Source: Microthrixaceae bacterium (GTDB lineage Bacteria > Actinomycetota > Acidimicrobiia > Acidimicrobiales > Microtrichaceae). Taken from it: DNA of 62,871 nucleotides. The notes beneath the pieces are model-generated. The model saw only the letters and a list, made by a program, of their open reading frames with translations, was not told the origin of the DNA and did not search any database. The position numbers and the translations under genes were made by a program. Shown here in pieces: positions 47,064-56,032 of the stretch. The stretch is from assembly GCA_023958095.1 (NCBI GenBank), contig JAMLGJ010000020.1:1-62871 (forward strand), in the 5' to 3' direction. Each line of letters starts with the position of its first letter. The stretch's first letter is position 1.

Positions 47064-47651
47064 GTGATGTGGCGGAAGCTCGGGTCGAAGTTGCGGCGGG
47101 GTGTGCTGCCCGTGCTGGCCGTGTCGCTCCTGCTCGCAGGCCTCACCGGGTGTGGCGGTGGGGGAACCACCGAACTGGTCGTCGACGACGAGGGCGGTGG
47201 TCCGCTCCCGACCGCGCCCGAGGGAGCTGCGGGCGGTTCCTCCACCGGAGATGGCGACCCCTTCTCGGGTTCGGTGGATGCGAACGACCTGATCCGCCGC
47301 ATCGACGAGCTCCGCAACGAGACCGACCTCTGCACGATGCTCACGGGCCAGGCGATGGCCGACATCGCGGCAGCTGACATCAACCTCGCCGGGCTGGCCT
47401 CGAATCCGTCGGGATTCAGCGCCCTGTTCGCCGCACTCGACCGCCTCTTCGGGCACATGCGCACCATCTCACCTCCCGAGCTCGACGCACCCCTGACCAC
47501 CCTGCAGGGCGTGTGGGGTGGCCTGGCCGACATCGACATCCGTGCCTCCGACGCGGAGCGCCAGGCGGCTGAACTGCTCGCCGGTGATCCCACCCAGGAG
47601 GCCAACGCCGCCCTCGGCGACTGGGTGACCGCCAACTGCACGGTAGGCTGA
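47064..47651 (+). CDS. Lipoprotein of unknown function
   Basis: A 195-residue exported protein. The N-terminus has a basic region and a hydrophobic core ending in the lipobox LTGC (VLAVSLLLAGLTGCGGGG), so it should be lipid-anchored after signal peptidase II cleavage. A low-complexity Gly/Asp/Ser spacer follows, then an all-alpha domain with two Cys (ETDLCTML and VTANCTVG at the very end) that probably pair. No family is recognised. Confidence 0.82.
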   Translation: MMWRKLGSKLRRGVLPVLAVSLLLAGLTGCGGGGTTELVVDDEGGGPLPTAPEGAAGGSSTGDGDPFSGSVDANDLIRRIDELRNETDLCTMLTGQAMADIAAADINLAGLASNPSGFSALFAALDRLFGHMRTISPPELDAPLTTLQGVWGGLADIDIRASDAERQAAELLAGDPTQEANAALGDWVTANCTVG

Positions 47652-47708
47652 TCCACGCCCTGCAAGGGGCCGGGGCACGACCGCATCGCTCATGATGCGG
47701 TCGGCACG

Positions 47709-47714
47709 TACTGT
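47709..47714 (+). promoter_or_regulatory. -10 element of the Eis-like gene
   Basis: TACTGT, 7 nt before the ATG at 47722. Confidence 0.45.
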
Positions 47715-47721
47715 CGGTGGG

Positions 47722-49005
47722 ATGGACGTGACACTGAGGATCGCCACGAGCGACGACGACCTGCTGGAGGCGGCACGGGTCGACCTCGGGTCCTTCGGGC
47801 TGCCCTTCGCCCGCGGTCGCGGGGCCAGGGCCGCGTTGCGGCGTTCCCTCGGCTGGAGACGCACCACCACGACGTACCTCGCCGAGCGCGACGGTGCTGC
47901 GGTGGGCACCGCGCGCACCTACGACATGGAGTTGACCACGCCTGGTGGAGCCCCGGTGCCGGTGTTGGGCATCGGTGACGTGGGGGTGCTGCCCGGACAC
48001 CGTGGGACGGGCGTGTTCAGGTCGTTGATCGAGGAGATCCTCGCCGCGGTCCACGAATCCGGAAGGGTTGCGGCCGTGCTCCACGCGGCGGAGTCGACGA
48101 TCTACGGACGCTTCGGTTTCGGGCCCGCCACGCGGGGACGCCGGGTGACCCTTCCGGCGCACCGGAGCAACCTGCGTGCCGACGTGGTGGTCGCATCCGG
48201 ACACCAGGAGCTGCTGGAACCGCAGGACTGGATGGAGGTGTTGCCCGAGGTCTACCGGCGCGGCATCGGTCGTCGCGGTGGGGAGCTGTCGCGGTCCACG
48301 GAGATCTGGGACAAGGTGCTGTGCTCCCCGGGTGGGGACGATGGGCTACTCGCTGGTGGCGTGCTGGAGGAACCCGGTGAGTCGGGACTGCTCGCGTTGG
48401 TGCACCGGGGTCCGGGCGGGGAACCGGCCGCCTACGCCCTCTACCGGATAGCGGAGTCGTGGCAGCCGGAGGGTCCCTTGCACACGATGTCGGTTCAGGA
48501 GGTCGTGGCGTCGGACACGGCCTCCGAGCTCGCCGTGTGGCGTGCCCTTCTGTCGATGGACCTGGTGTCGGCGGTGGAGACCTGGCTGCCGGTCGACGCA
48601 CCGTTGCTCGCGGCGCTGGAGGACCGTTGGGCCCCGAGCGTGTCCGGTGAGCACGACAAGTTGTGGGTCCGACTCGCCGACCCGCTGCGGGCACTGGCAT
48701 CCCGGCACTACCGCGCGCAGGGGGACTGTGTGCTGGAGATCCTCGGAGCCGCAGGTGAAGGGCAGCCGCTCACACTGGGGTTGTCGGTCGCGGCCGGGGG
48801 TGGCCACGCCTCGGTGGAACGGAGCGACCGGCCCGCCGAGATCACCCTGGGGGTCGCTGAACTGGCCGAGGTCTGGCTGGGCGGGGGCTCGATGCAGCAG
48901 CTCGCCGCGCTGGGCCGCGTCGTGGAGCAGTTCCCCGGTGCGGCCGGGCGTCTGGATGCACTGTTCGGATGGTCCCCGCTGCCCTGGGTGACACACGACT
49001 TCTGA
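47722..49005 (+). CDS. Eis-like GNAT N-acetyltransferase
   Basis: A 427-residue cytoplasmic enzyme with the tripartite layout of Eis: an N-terminal GNAT domain with the acetyl-CoA loop VGVLPGHRGTGVFRSL (pattern V-x-P-x-x-R-x-x-G), a second GNAT-like domain in the middle, and a C-terminal SCP2-like domain (ITLGVAELAEVWLGG). The chain ends with a carboxylate-terminal Phe (THDF), as in Eis, where the terminal carboxylate takes part in catalysis. Eis of Mycobacterium tuberculosis acetylates aminoglycosides; the natural substrate here is unknown. Confidence 0.9.
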   Translation: MDVTLRIATSDDDLLEAARVDLGSFGLPFARGRGARAALRRSLGWRRTTTTYLAERDGAAVGTARTYDMELTTPGGAPVPVLGIGDVGVLPGHRGTGVFRSLIEEILAAVHESGRVAAVLHAAESTIYGRFGFGPATRGRRVTLPAHRSNLRADVVVASGHQELLEPQDWMEVLPEVYRRGIGRRGGELSRSTEIWDKVLCSPGGDDGLLAGGVLEEPGESGLLALVHRGPGGEPAAYALYRIAESWQPEGPLHTMSVQEVVASDTASELAVWRALLSMDLVSAVETWLPVDAPLLAALEDRWAPSVSGEHDKLWVRLADPLRALASRHYRAQGDCVLEILGAAGEGQPLTLGLSVAAGGGHASVERSDRPAEITLGVAELAEVWLGGGSMQQLAALGRVVEQFPGAAGRLDALFGWSPLPWVTHDF

Positions 49006-49052
49006 GCGCCGGCTGCCGGCCCGGCGGGGCCCGCACGGATCCGGTCCTGCGG

Positions 49053-50393
49053 TCAGCCCACGTGCTTCCAGCGGTCCGTGCGGAAGCGCGCGCCCAGCAC
49101 GACGACCCTCGAAGCCATGAACGCCCCCAGCAGGATCCAAAGGGATGTGACCCCGTAGGAGGGCTGGGACACCACCAACGCCCCGAGCGTCACGACCGCC
49201 AACGACCCGAGCATCGCGAAGGCCAGGTAGCGCTGGTCCCCGGCGCCGACCAGCACCCCGTCGAGGGCGAACGCGACCCCGTTCAGCGGTTGCAGCACCG
49301 CGACCCACACCAGGCTCACCACGAGCAGGTCGTACACGGCCGGTTCGGGCGCGAACGCACGGGCGACCCACGGCGAACCGAGCGCGGTGAGCGCGCCCAG
49401 GACCAGGCCGGCACCCACGGCCCAACCCAGGATCCGCCCGGCGGTCCGCCCCGCCAGCCCGGTGTCCCTGGCCCCCAGGGCCTTGGCCACGAGCGACTGC
49501 GCAGCGGCCTCCAGGGCGTCCAGCACGTATGCGAGGGCCGTCCAGACCTGGAAGGCAACCTGGTAGGCGGCAAGCGCCGCGGCACCCTTGCGGGCGGCCA
49601 GTGAGACCGTGATCGTCAGCGAGGCACGCAGCGCCACGGTGCGAACGAAGATGTCGCGGCCCACCACGGCCAGCGAGCCGATGTGCTGGGGATCCGGGCG
49701 CAGGCCCGCGTCGTTGCGGCGTGCCAGGCCCACGACGATCACTGCGTAGGCAACGGCGGACACGACCTTCGCCACGACGGTGCCCGCAGCCGCACCGCCG
49801 ATTCCCTGGTCCAGGCCCGCCACGAGCACGAGGGTGAGCACCACGTTGAGGGTGTTCGTCCCCACCGCCACGACGAGCGGGGTCCGCGTGTCGAGGTGGC
49901 CTCGCAGCGCTCCGGTGCCGGCCATGGTCACGGTCACCGCGGGCAGCCCCCAGAGGCTCACGTGCAGGTACGTGAGGGCATCGGCCTCCACCCCGGAGCC
50001 GGCACCGAAGCGCTCGAGCACCCACGGGGCGGCCGGCCACAACACGAGTGCTGCCAGTAGCCCCAGTCCGGCCCCGAACCACACCCCCTGTACCGACATG
50101 CTCGCTGCATCGCGTGGTCGTCCCGCGCCGACCAGGCGCGCCACGGTCGCGGCGGTCCCGAAGGTCAGGAACACGAGCACGCTCGTGGAGAACAGCACCA
50201 CGGCGCTGCCCAGCGCCAGTGCTCCCAGGGCTTCGGTGCCGATCCGCGAGACGATCGCGGTGTCCGCCAGCAGGTAGAGCGGTTCGGATGCCAGGGTCAG
50301 CACCGCGGGACCCGCGAGTGCCCAGATCTGGCGGTCCAGGGAACGGTGTTCGGGTCCGCTCGCGAGGCAACGGGTCACACCAGAGGATGCCAT
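49053..50393 (-). CDS. MATE-family efflux protein (DinF-like)
   Basis: A 446-residue protein with twelve predicted helices arranged in two homologous halves, each beginning with a helix of the type ALAGPAVLTLASEPLYLLADTA in the first half and a matching segment from about residue 235. This is the MATE (DinF-like) pattern, with the conserved Asp of the first helix (LADTA) present. Cation-coupled export of drugs or metabolites is expected. ATG 50393 lies 80 bp from the divergent small membrane-protein gene. Confidence 0.92.
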   Translation of the reverse strand: MASSGVTRCLASGPEHRSLDRQIWALAGPAVLTLASEPLYLLADTAIVSRIGTEALGALALGSAVVLFSTSVLVFLTFGTAATVARLVGAGRPRDAASMSVQGVWFGAGLGLLAALVLWPAAPWVLERFGAGSGVEADALTYLHVSLWGLPAVTVTMAGTGALRGHLDTRTPLVVAVGTNTLNVVLTLVLVAGLDQGIGGAAAGTVVAKVVSAVAYAVIVVGLARRNDAGLRPDPQHIGSLAVVGRDIFVRTVALRASLTITVSLAARKGAAALAAYQVAFQVWTALAYVLDALEAAAQSLVAKALGARDTGLAGRTAGRILGWAVGAGLVLGALTALGSPWVARAFAPEPAVYDLLVVSLVWVAVLQPLNGVAFALDGVLVGAGDQRYLAFAMLGSLAVVTLGALVVSQPSYGVTSLWILLGAFMASRVVVLGARFRTDRWKHVG

Positions 50394-50473
50394 CTCGCTC
50401 ACTGGTCGCACGGGCCCGGCCCAGCGGGCCCCTCGGGAGGTGCGCGCCGGGGGGTTCGGCCGTGTGGTGGAGT

Positions 50474-50893
50474 ATGTCGGTGGCATCCCGGGACAGACGC
50501 ATCTCAACCAAGGTCGTCGTGGTGCTGGTCCTCGTGGTCGTGCTCGGGGGTGGCGCGGTGGCGGCGAAGTTGTTGGCCGACGGCGCCGCGGAGTCGCAGG
50601 TCGAGACCCGTTCGAAGGAGATCGAGGTGCTGCTCTCCGGTGCATCGCCCCGCGACTTCCTCGCGTTCAACTCCGGTCGCTCGGTGCCCGACAGCGTCGC
50701 CAAGGAGGTTGCCGACTCCGAGGACTTCGTGAGCGTCGACGCACGCGCGGAGCGCGCAGTGATCCGCTTCCAGCCCCGGGGCTGGTGGGCCGGGTTCACC
50801 GAACGCTGCATCGTCGCCGTCGTGACCGACGACGGAACAGCTGTGGAAGCGACCAAGACGGCCTGTGTGAGGACCGATCCCGAGGATTTCTGA
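50474..50893 (+). CDS. Small single-pass membrane protein
   Basis: A 139-residue protein that I do not recognise. A strongly hydrophobic segment at residues about 13-34 (VVVVLVLVVVLGGGAVAAKLL) anchors it, and the extracytoplasmic remainder has two Cys (ERCIVAVV and KTACVRTD) spaced about 20 residues apart. It ends 108 bp before the giant surface-protein gene and could be expressed together with it. Confidence 0.72.
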   Translation: MSVASRDRRISTKVVVVLVLVVVLGGGAVAAKLLADGAAESQVETRSKEIEVLLSGASPRDFLAFNSGRSVPDSVAKEVADSEDFVSVDARAERAVIRFQPRGWWAGFTERCIVAVVTDDGTAVEATKTACVRTDPEDF

Positions 50894-50948
50894 CGAGATC
50901 CCGAAAAAACCGCTGTTTCTTGGGCGCGCTGGGCCGTTCTGTTGGCGA

Positions 50949-50986
50949 ATTGTTGGAGGTGATTTCGTATCATCCCGTGACGCGAC
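50949..50986 (+). repeat. Upstream element shared with 58159-58195 (copy A)
   Basis: Thirty-eight bases that align with copy B at 29 of 38 columns, including the blocks ATTGTTG, TTTC, CCGTGAC and CGAC. Copy A lies 16 bp before the ATG of the giant surface protein and contains the -10-like TATCAT (50968-50973). Confidence 0.6.
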
Positions 50987-51001
50987 TGGCGGAGGTGCGT
51001 G

Positions 51002-54000
51002 ATGGACGAGGCGATTCTGGGTGCGGGCGGTGTTCGCGGGAACGGGCGAACGGACGGCCCGTGGCGAGGCGATGCACCGGCCGACGGTCGCGGGCGGCCG
51101 CGGCTGACTCCAGCGATGCTCGTCGTCCTGCTCATCGCGGCGCTCTGCCCGCTGATCCCCGGGTCGCCCGCGGGAGCGGCCGGCGCGGCCACGGTTTTCC
51201 CCCTCCAGTTCCAGCCTGCCTTCATCAACAACGAAGGCGTCGTCGCCGGCATCGACTACGGGTCGCTCGGTGTCGGCCAGGTGCCGGCGGTGTTCGTGGA
51301 CGGCGAGTTGAGGGCGCTGCAGGGCGGTGCGGGAGTCTCCGTGCTCGACCTCAACGACGAAGGTGACGTGCTCGTCAGGGGCAACGACGGAGAGCTCGAG
51401 GTCCGCACCGTCGGAGGCGGTTTCACCTCGTTGGCCAAGCCGGTCATCGACGGTTTCGAGAGGCCGATGAACCGTGGGTACGGCCCGGACGTGAACGATC
51501 GTGTGGTCGGAGTGTTCGGCTACGACTCCGATCCCGAGTCGAGCGCCGTGGAGTACGTCGGTGCGTCGCCCAGGGTGATCACCTCCCTCGCAACCGTGTT
51601 CGCCATGAACCACTCCGGCCAGGTGCTCGGCCAGTTGCCCGGCGACGACTTCTCCCTCGCGATCCTCGAGAACGGAGCGCTGCGCGGCGTCGGGGGGTTC
51701 GCCGGCAATTACGTGATCCCGATCGACTACGGAGAAGGCGGCCACCTCGTCTACTTCGGTGGAGGCGGCTCCTACCTGTGGAAGGACGGTGGGAGCACCT
51801 CGCTCGGCTCCGCGACCGCCAGGGCGGTCAACAGCGATGGTGTCGTCGCGATGGTGTCGTACGACGGGGGGGGAGCGAAGGCGCAACTCCGGTTCGCCGA
51901 CGGCCAGGTGGTGGACCTCGACGATCTGGCGCCCCTGCCCGAAGGCTGGACCGGCTTCACCGACGTGATGGACATCAACGACGACTGCACCGTGATCGCC
52001 CGTGGCCAGACCGACCAGAACCTGACGCGGAGCGCGATCATCGAGGTACCCAACTGCGAACCCGTGGACATCGAGGGCGACTTCTTCAGGGTGGACGGCG
52101 GATCAGCGTTCGTGAAGATCGGTGACGACGCGGACGTGCGCCTGCGGGTGGAGAACGCGGGGGCGGACGAGCTGACGAACGTGAACGTCACCTCGGTCGA
52201 CGTCGTCGTCGACGAGGGCGACGAGGGTGCCGGCGCGGCCGAGCTGAGTGGCACGCCGACCCTGACCTCCACGACGCTCGATGCCACGGGGCCCGGATCG
52301 GTGGCCTTCGCGGATCTCGTGCTGAAGGGAACGAGTGCCGGCCCCGTGACGCTGAAGGCCGAGGTGTCGGGTCGCAGGGGCGGCGAGACGGTCACCGGCA
52401 CGATCGAGCGGGAGTTCCAGGTGCGCGAGGACGACCTCGTCGTGAACCTCACGCTGGATCCGCCGGAGTACGAGGAGGCCGAGGACGGCAGCTTCGAACC
52501 GGTGGACATCACCGCGACGGTCAGCTTCACGAACAACACCAACGAGGACATGACGGACCTGCGCCTGCAGGACCTGGACGTCTCCCGGGTGTTCTCGGGC
52601 CAGCAGCTCTACGTCACCTACAAGGAGGGGATCAGGCCCGACCCGATCGACCCCGAGGTGATCGTGCCCCTGTTGGAGCCGGGCAAGACCTCCGAGGAGT
52701 TCACCGCCACCTTCACCGCCACCGACGACGGCGAGGTGGACTTCACCGCCCTCGCCACGGCGGGCAACGGTCCGAACGGCAACGTCGCGGGGCTCGCCAC
52801 CGAACGGTGGAAGGCGAAGGTGAAGAAGTTCGTGGAGATCAAGACCACCGTCGACAACCCCGTCGACAACGAGCTGCTGAACGCCGGCGGCCAGATCATC
52901 ATCAACGGCACCGTCGAGAACCTGACCAACAACTTCGACATCAAACTGGGACCGCTGTATCCGACGCTTGTGGGCAACACGGGAACGATGAACGTCGGCT
53001 ACGACGGCAACGCCGCCAACCCGACCTCGCCGCAACCGACCGAGCCCATGGAGTTGGAACCGGGTGAGAAGCGCACGTTCCAGGTGCGGATCACGACCAA
53101 CTACAGCGATCCGAGGATGTTCGAGGCGCAGCCCTCCGGTGGCACGCGCGCCTACGCCACCTTCGAACCATGGGGCGAGGCGATCGAACGCCAGGACCCG
53201 AATGACGAGGAGGCGCCCGAGCGAGTCGAGATCCGGACCTACGACGAGGCATCGCCGGGGGACGGCTCCCAGCCGGGCGAGGAGCCGGACGCCCAGGTGA
53301 AGGCGGATCCGACCGACCTGTTCAAGCGGATCTCCATCGACGACTCGATCGAGTACGAGAGCGACAAGAACGGTGCCGCGGTTGCCGCCGGCATCCTGCT
53401 CGGCGCGGCCGAAGGACTCGTCAACGCGGCGATCGCGGCGGTCTACTCGATCCCCGACCTGCTCAAGATGCCGTACTCGATCCTGGTGGCCGCGTACGAC
53501 TACCAGGCGAAGGTGTGGGACAGCTTCACCGAGGATGAGAAGAAGTTGTTCCTCACCGAGACGTCGTTCCTCATCGTGTCGGTGCTCCAGCGCAACGTCG
53601 AGTTCGGCCTCCGCGACGGCAAGGAGCTCTACGACCAGGTCTACGAGATGGCGGGTGAGCACCTGACCCAGACCCAGAACGACTGGTACACCGGCGACTA
53701 CACGAAGACCACACAGCGCTACTCGGCGTTCATGTCCGAGACGATCGGCTCGGTCGCCGGTCCGGTGATCCTGTCCAAGATGGCGCAGAGCCCGAAGGCG
53801 GTTGCCGCGCTGGAGCGCCTCCAGACCGCGATCAACGCCCGGATGGCAGCGACGTTCGCACAGGCGAAGAACCTGAAGTACGTCGACAACGTGCTTCCGG
53901 TTCTCCAGTCGATCGAGAACGGCGCCGAACCGACCCTCACCGCCATCGCCAAGCTCTGGGGCGTCACTCCCGAGGAGATCGCCGAGTACAAGCGGATCTG

Positions 54001-55954
54001 CGGCATCATCGGCTGCCTGGCGACCATACGGTCCCGCCACGTCTCCTCGGCGGAATGGATCCGCAAGTGGGGAGCGATGCTCAAGCCGCAGAACCTCAAG
54101 ATCAAGTCGGTCAGCGAGCTCGACGTGATCCTCGGCTACGACATCGCCGATCTCGGCTCGGTCATCTTCCGCAAGCCCGACGTGCTCAAGACGCTGCCGC
54201 CGGGGGCCTCCAAGGCCGAGGTGTCCGCCGAGATCGCGAAGTTCGTGCAGTCGAAGGGCTTCAATCCCGGCACCCCGGAGTTCCTGGAGGCGACCAAGCG
54301 GGCCGAGATGCGGGTCAAGGAGTGGAACAAGTACCTCAAGGAGTACAAGCAGTGGGATGAGCGGGGCTGGATCGACGTCAGCTTCGACTACGACGCCAAC
54401 GCCATCCCGACATACAAGTTCGACGCCGACGGCAACGTGATCGGCAATCTCACAGGTGCCGAGAAAGGCAACTTCAAGGGCTTCCGCCTGGCCGAGAAGT
54501 CGCCCGGTTCGGACGAGTACGTGGTCCAGATGCTCGACGGCAAGACCGGCAAGTGGCGCAGGGTGACCGGCGACATCGACCCGGTCGACTTCACCTACAC
54601 CGACGGATCCCCGTTGACCCCGGAGGACCTCGCCAGGTTGACCAAGCTCCTCCAGGACAGCCCGCTGGGTGCCGAGCACGGCTACACGGCGACGTTCAAG
54701 GGATTCATCGATCCCAAGACGGGCAAGGTTCTCGCAGAGCCCGGCCCCGCCCTGGTGAAGGACCAGTTCAAGCCCAACGAGCCCGGCCTGCAGATCGCAC
54801 CCGGGGAGGCCCCGCCGAGGGCGACCAGGATCGACATCGAGAACAGCCGTTGGGAGAACCCGTACGACTACAACATGCGCTGGGTCAACGGGTTCGTCGA
54901 TGCGGGCAGCAAGCGGGCCCGTGGTACGCCGCAGTCGGTGGACGCCGACTTCGACGTGGTTCCCCTCGAGGCTCCGCCGCAGATCGCCCTTCCCGTCAGG
55001 ACCAAGCCGCCGGAGCCGACGGTCGGGCGCTTCGTGATCGAGAACGGCAACAAGGGTGATTCTGCGGCGCTGATCATGGGCGAGAACGGGCTGCTGCAGA
55101 CCGTGCTGCCCGACGGCACCACTCAGGACTCGCCGTTGCACGACCAGGCTTTCTCCGAGGGCCCGGTCGAGACGGTGACGGTCGCACCGGCGAGCACCCT
55201 CGAGGACGATCCCGAGCCGGAGCCACAGCCGTTCGACCTGTTCGGCTTCGGTGGTGGCACCCGATCGGAGTCCGCGCTCGGTGCATCTCTGGTGACGTCG
55301 GCCGCGAGGGTCGCCCAGGACACGGTTCGCCTGTCAGCCGTGTCGCTGGAGGAGGGTTCGGACACGATCCGGGTTTCGACCGCACCGGGACTGGCCGCCG
55401 GCGGCACCGGGTTCGAGGCCGGTCAGGAGCTGTCGATCGGTACCGGCACCGACCGCATGGAACTCCGCAAGGTCGCTTCCGTGACCGACGACGGCGTGAT
55501 CACGCTCACCGAGCCACTCGAGCTCGACCACGAACCGGGTGACGTCGTCGTGATGGTCGTCTCCGCGGCCGGTGTGCCGGTGGACCCGACCAAGGGCGTC
55601 GACCCGGCACCGGACCCGGACCCCGGCTCCGGCAACGGCGATGGGTCGGGCAACGGCGATGGGTCCGGCGACGGGGACGGCTCGGGCAGCGGCGACGGCT
55701 CGGGCGACCCCGCGGTGGTCTCCGCCGGCGGTGCCAGCAACGGTGGCGCCACGAGCGGGGGCAGCGCCACCGGTGGGTCGTCCGCCGGTGGTACCTCCGG
55801 GTCGACCGCCGGCTCGAGCGGCTCGTCGCTCGCCTTCACCGGTTCCAACCAGCTGGTGCTCGTGGTGTTCGCCCTCATGGTCATCGCGCTCGGCGTGCTG
55901 ATCAGGCGCAGGACGCTCCGGTCGGCGACGGCCGGGGCCAGGGGAAGGGTCTGA
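51002..55954 (+). CDS. Giant wall-anchored surface protein with toxin-like central region
   Basis: A 1650-residue exported protein. A 38-residue basic extension precedes the signal helix (MLVVLLIAALCPLIPG, from residue 39). Residues about 63-353 carry HAF-type extracellular repeats (LNDEGDVLVRG, MNHSGQVLGQL, VNSDGVVAMV, INDDCTVIARG). Residues about 357-767 are Ig-like/CARDB-like (VEIKTTVDNPVDNELLNAG). A hydrophobic helical stretch (about 790-840) leads to an alpha-helical region and a Lys/Trp-rich domain with KWRRVTGDIDPVDFTYTDG (Asp1191 and Asp1193). An extended beta region follows, then a Gly/Asp/Ser linker (about 1535-1570), LAFTG at 1610-1614, a membrane helix and an RRR tail: a sortase-E-type (LAXTG) anchor. 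ATG 51002 follows GGAGG. The function is unknown; the middle part resembles polymorphic-toxin proteins, an inference. Confidence 0.88.
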   Translation: MDEAILGAGGVRGNGRTDGPWRGDAPADGRGRPRLTPAMLVVLLIAALCPLIPGSPAGAAGAATVFPLQFQPAFINNEGVVAGIDYGSLGVGQVPAVFVDGELRALQGGAGVSVLDLNDEGDVLVRGNDGELEVRTVGGGFTSLAKPVIDGFERPMNRGYGPDVNDRVVGVFGYDSDPESSAVEYVGASPRVITSLATVFAMNHSGQVLGQLPGDDFSLAILENGALRGVGGFAGNYVIPIDYGEGGHLVYFGGGGSYLWKDGGSTSLGSATARAVNSDGVVAMVSYDGGGAKAQLRFADGQVVDLDDLAPLPEGWTGFTDVMDINDDCTVIARGQTDQNLTRSAIIEVPNCEPVDIEGDFFRVDGGSAFVKIGDDADVRLRVENAGADELTNVNVTSVDVVVDEGDEGAGAAELSGTPTLTSTTLDATGPGSVAFADLVLKGTSAGPVTLKAEVSGRRGGETVTGTIEREFQVREDDLVVNLTLDPPEYEEAEDGSFEPVDITATVSFTNNTNEDMTDLRLQDLDVSRVFSGQQLYVTYKEGIRPDPIDPEVIVPLLEPGKTSEEFTATFTATDDGEVDFTALATAGNGPNGNVAGLATERWKAKVKKFVEIKTTVDNPVDNELLNAGGQIIINGTVENLTNNFDIKLGPLYPTLVGNTGTMNVGYDGNAANPTSPQPTEPMELEPGEKRTFQVRITTNYSDPRMFEAQPSGGTRAYATFEPWGEAIERQDPNDEEAPERVEIRTYDEASPGDGSQPGEEPDAQVKADPTDLFKRISIDDSIEYESDKNGAAVAAGILLGAAEGLVNAAIAAVYSIPDLLKMPYSILVAAYDYQAKVWDSFTEDEKKLFLTETSFLIVSVLQRNVEFGLRDGKELYDQVYEMAGEHLTQTQNDWYTGDYTKTTQRYSAFMSETIGSVAGPVILSKMAQSPKAVAALERLQTAINARMAATFAQAKNLKYVDNVLPVLQSIENGAEPTLTAIAKLWGVTPEEIAEYKRICGIIGCLATIRSRHVSSAEWIRKWGAMLKPQNLKIKSVSELDVILGYDIADLGSVIFRKPDVLKTLPPGASKAEVSAEIAKFVQSKGFNPGTPEFLEATKRAEMRVKEWNKYLKEYKQWDERGWIDVSFDYDANAIPTYKFDADGNVIGNLTGAEKGNFKGFRLAEKSPGSDEYVVQMLDGKTGKWRRVTGDIDPVDFTYTDGSPLTPEDLARLTKLLQDSPLGAEHGYTATFKGFIDPKTGKVLAEPGPALVKDQFKPNEPGLQIAPGEAPPRATRIDIENSRWENPYDYNMRWVNGFVDAGSKRARGTPQSVDADFDVVPLEAPPQIALPVRTKPPEPTVGRFVIENGNKGDSAALIMGENGLLQTVLPDGTTQDSPLHDQAFSEGPVETVTVAPASTLEDDPEPEPQPFDLFGFGGGTRSESALGASLVTSAARVAQDTVRLSAVSLEEGSDTIRVSTAPGLAAGGTGFEAGQELSIGTGTDRMELRKVASVTDDGVITLTEPLELDHEPGDVVVMVVSAAGVPVDPTKGVDPAPDPDPGSGNGDGSGNGDGSGDGDGSGSGDGSGDPAVVSAGGASNGGATSGGSATGGSSAGGTSGSTAGSSGSSLAFTGSNQLVLVVFALMVIALGVLIRRRTLRSATAGARGRV

Positions 55955-56019
55955 CAGCCCGGTGCCGGCGACCGGATCCGCCCTGTCGCCGGCACCGGGA
56001 GGTCAACTCGACCCCTCGC

Positions 56020-56025
56020 TAGGGT
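56020..56025 (+). promoter_or_regulatory. -10 element of the O-antigen-ligase/TPR gene
   Basis: TAGGGT, 7 nt before the ATG at 56033. Confidence 0.45.
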
Positions 56026-56032
56026 CAGCTGA

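Noticed and set aside
52103..55141. 1012-residue open frame on the minus strand
   Set aside because: Antisense shadow of the giant surface protein; the sense frame has a signal peptide, repeats and an anchor, the antisense frame has none.
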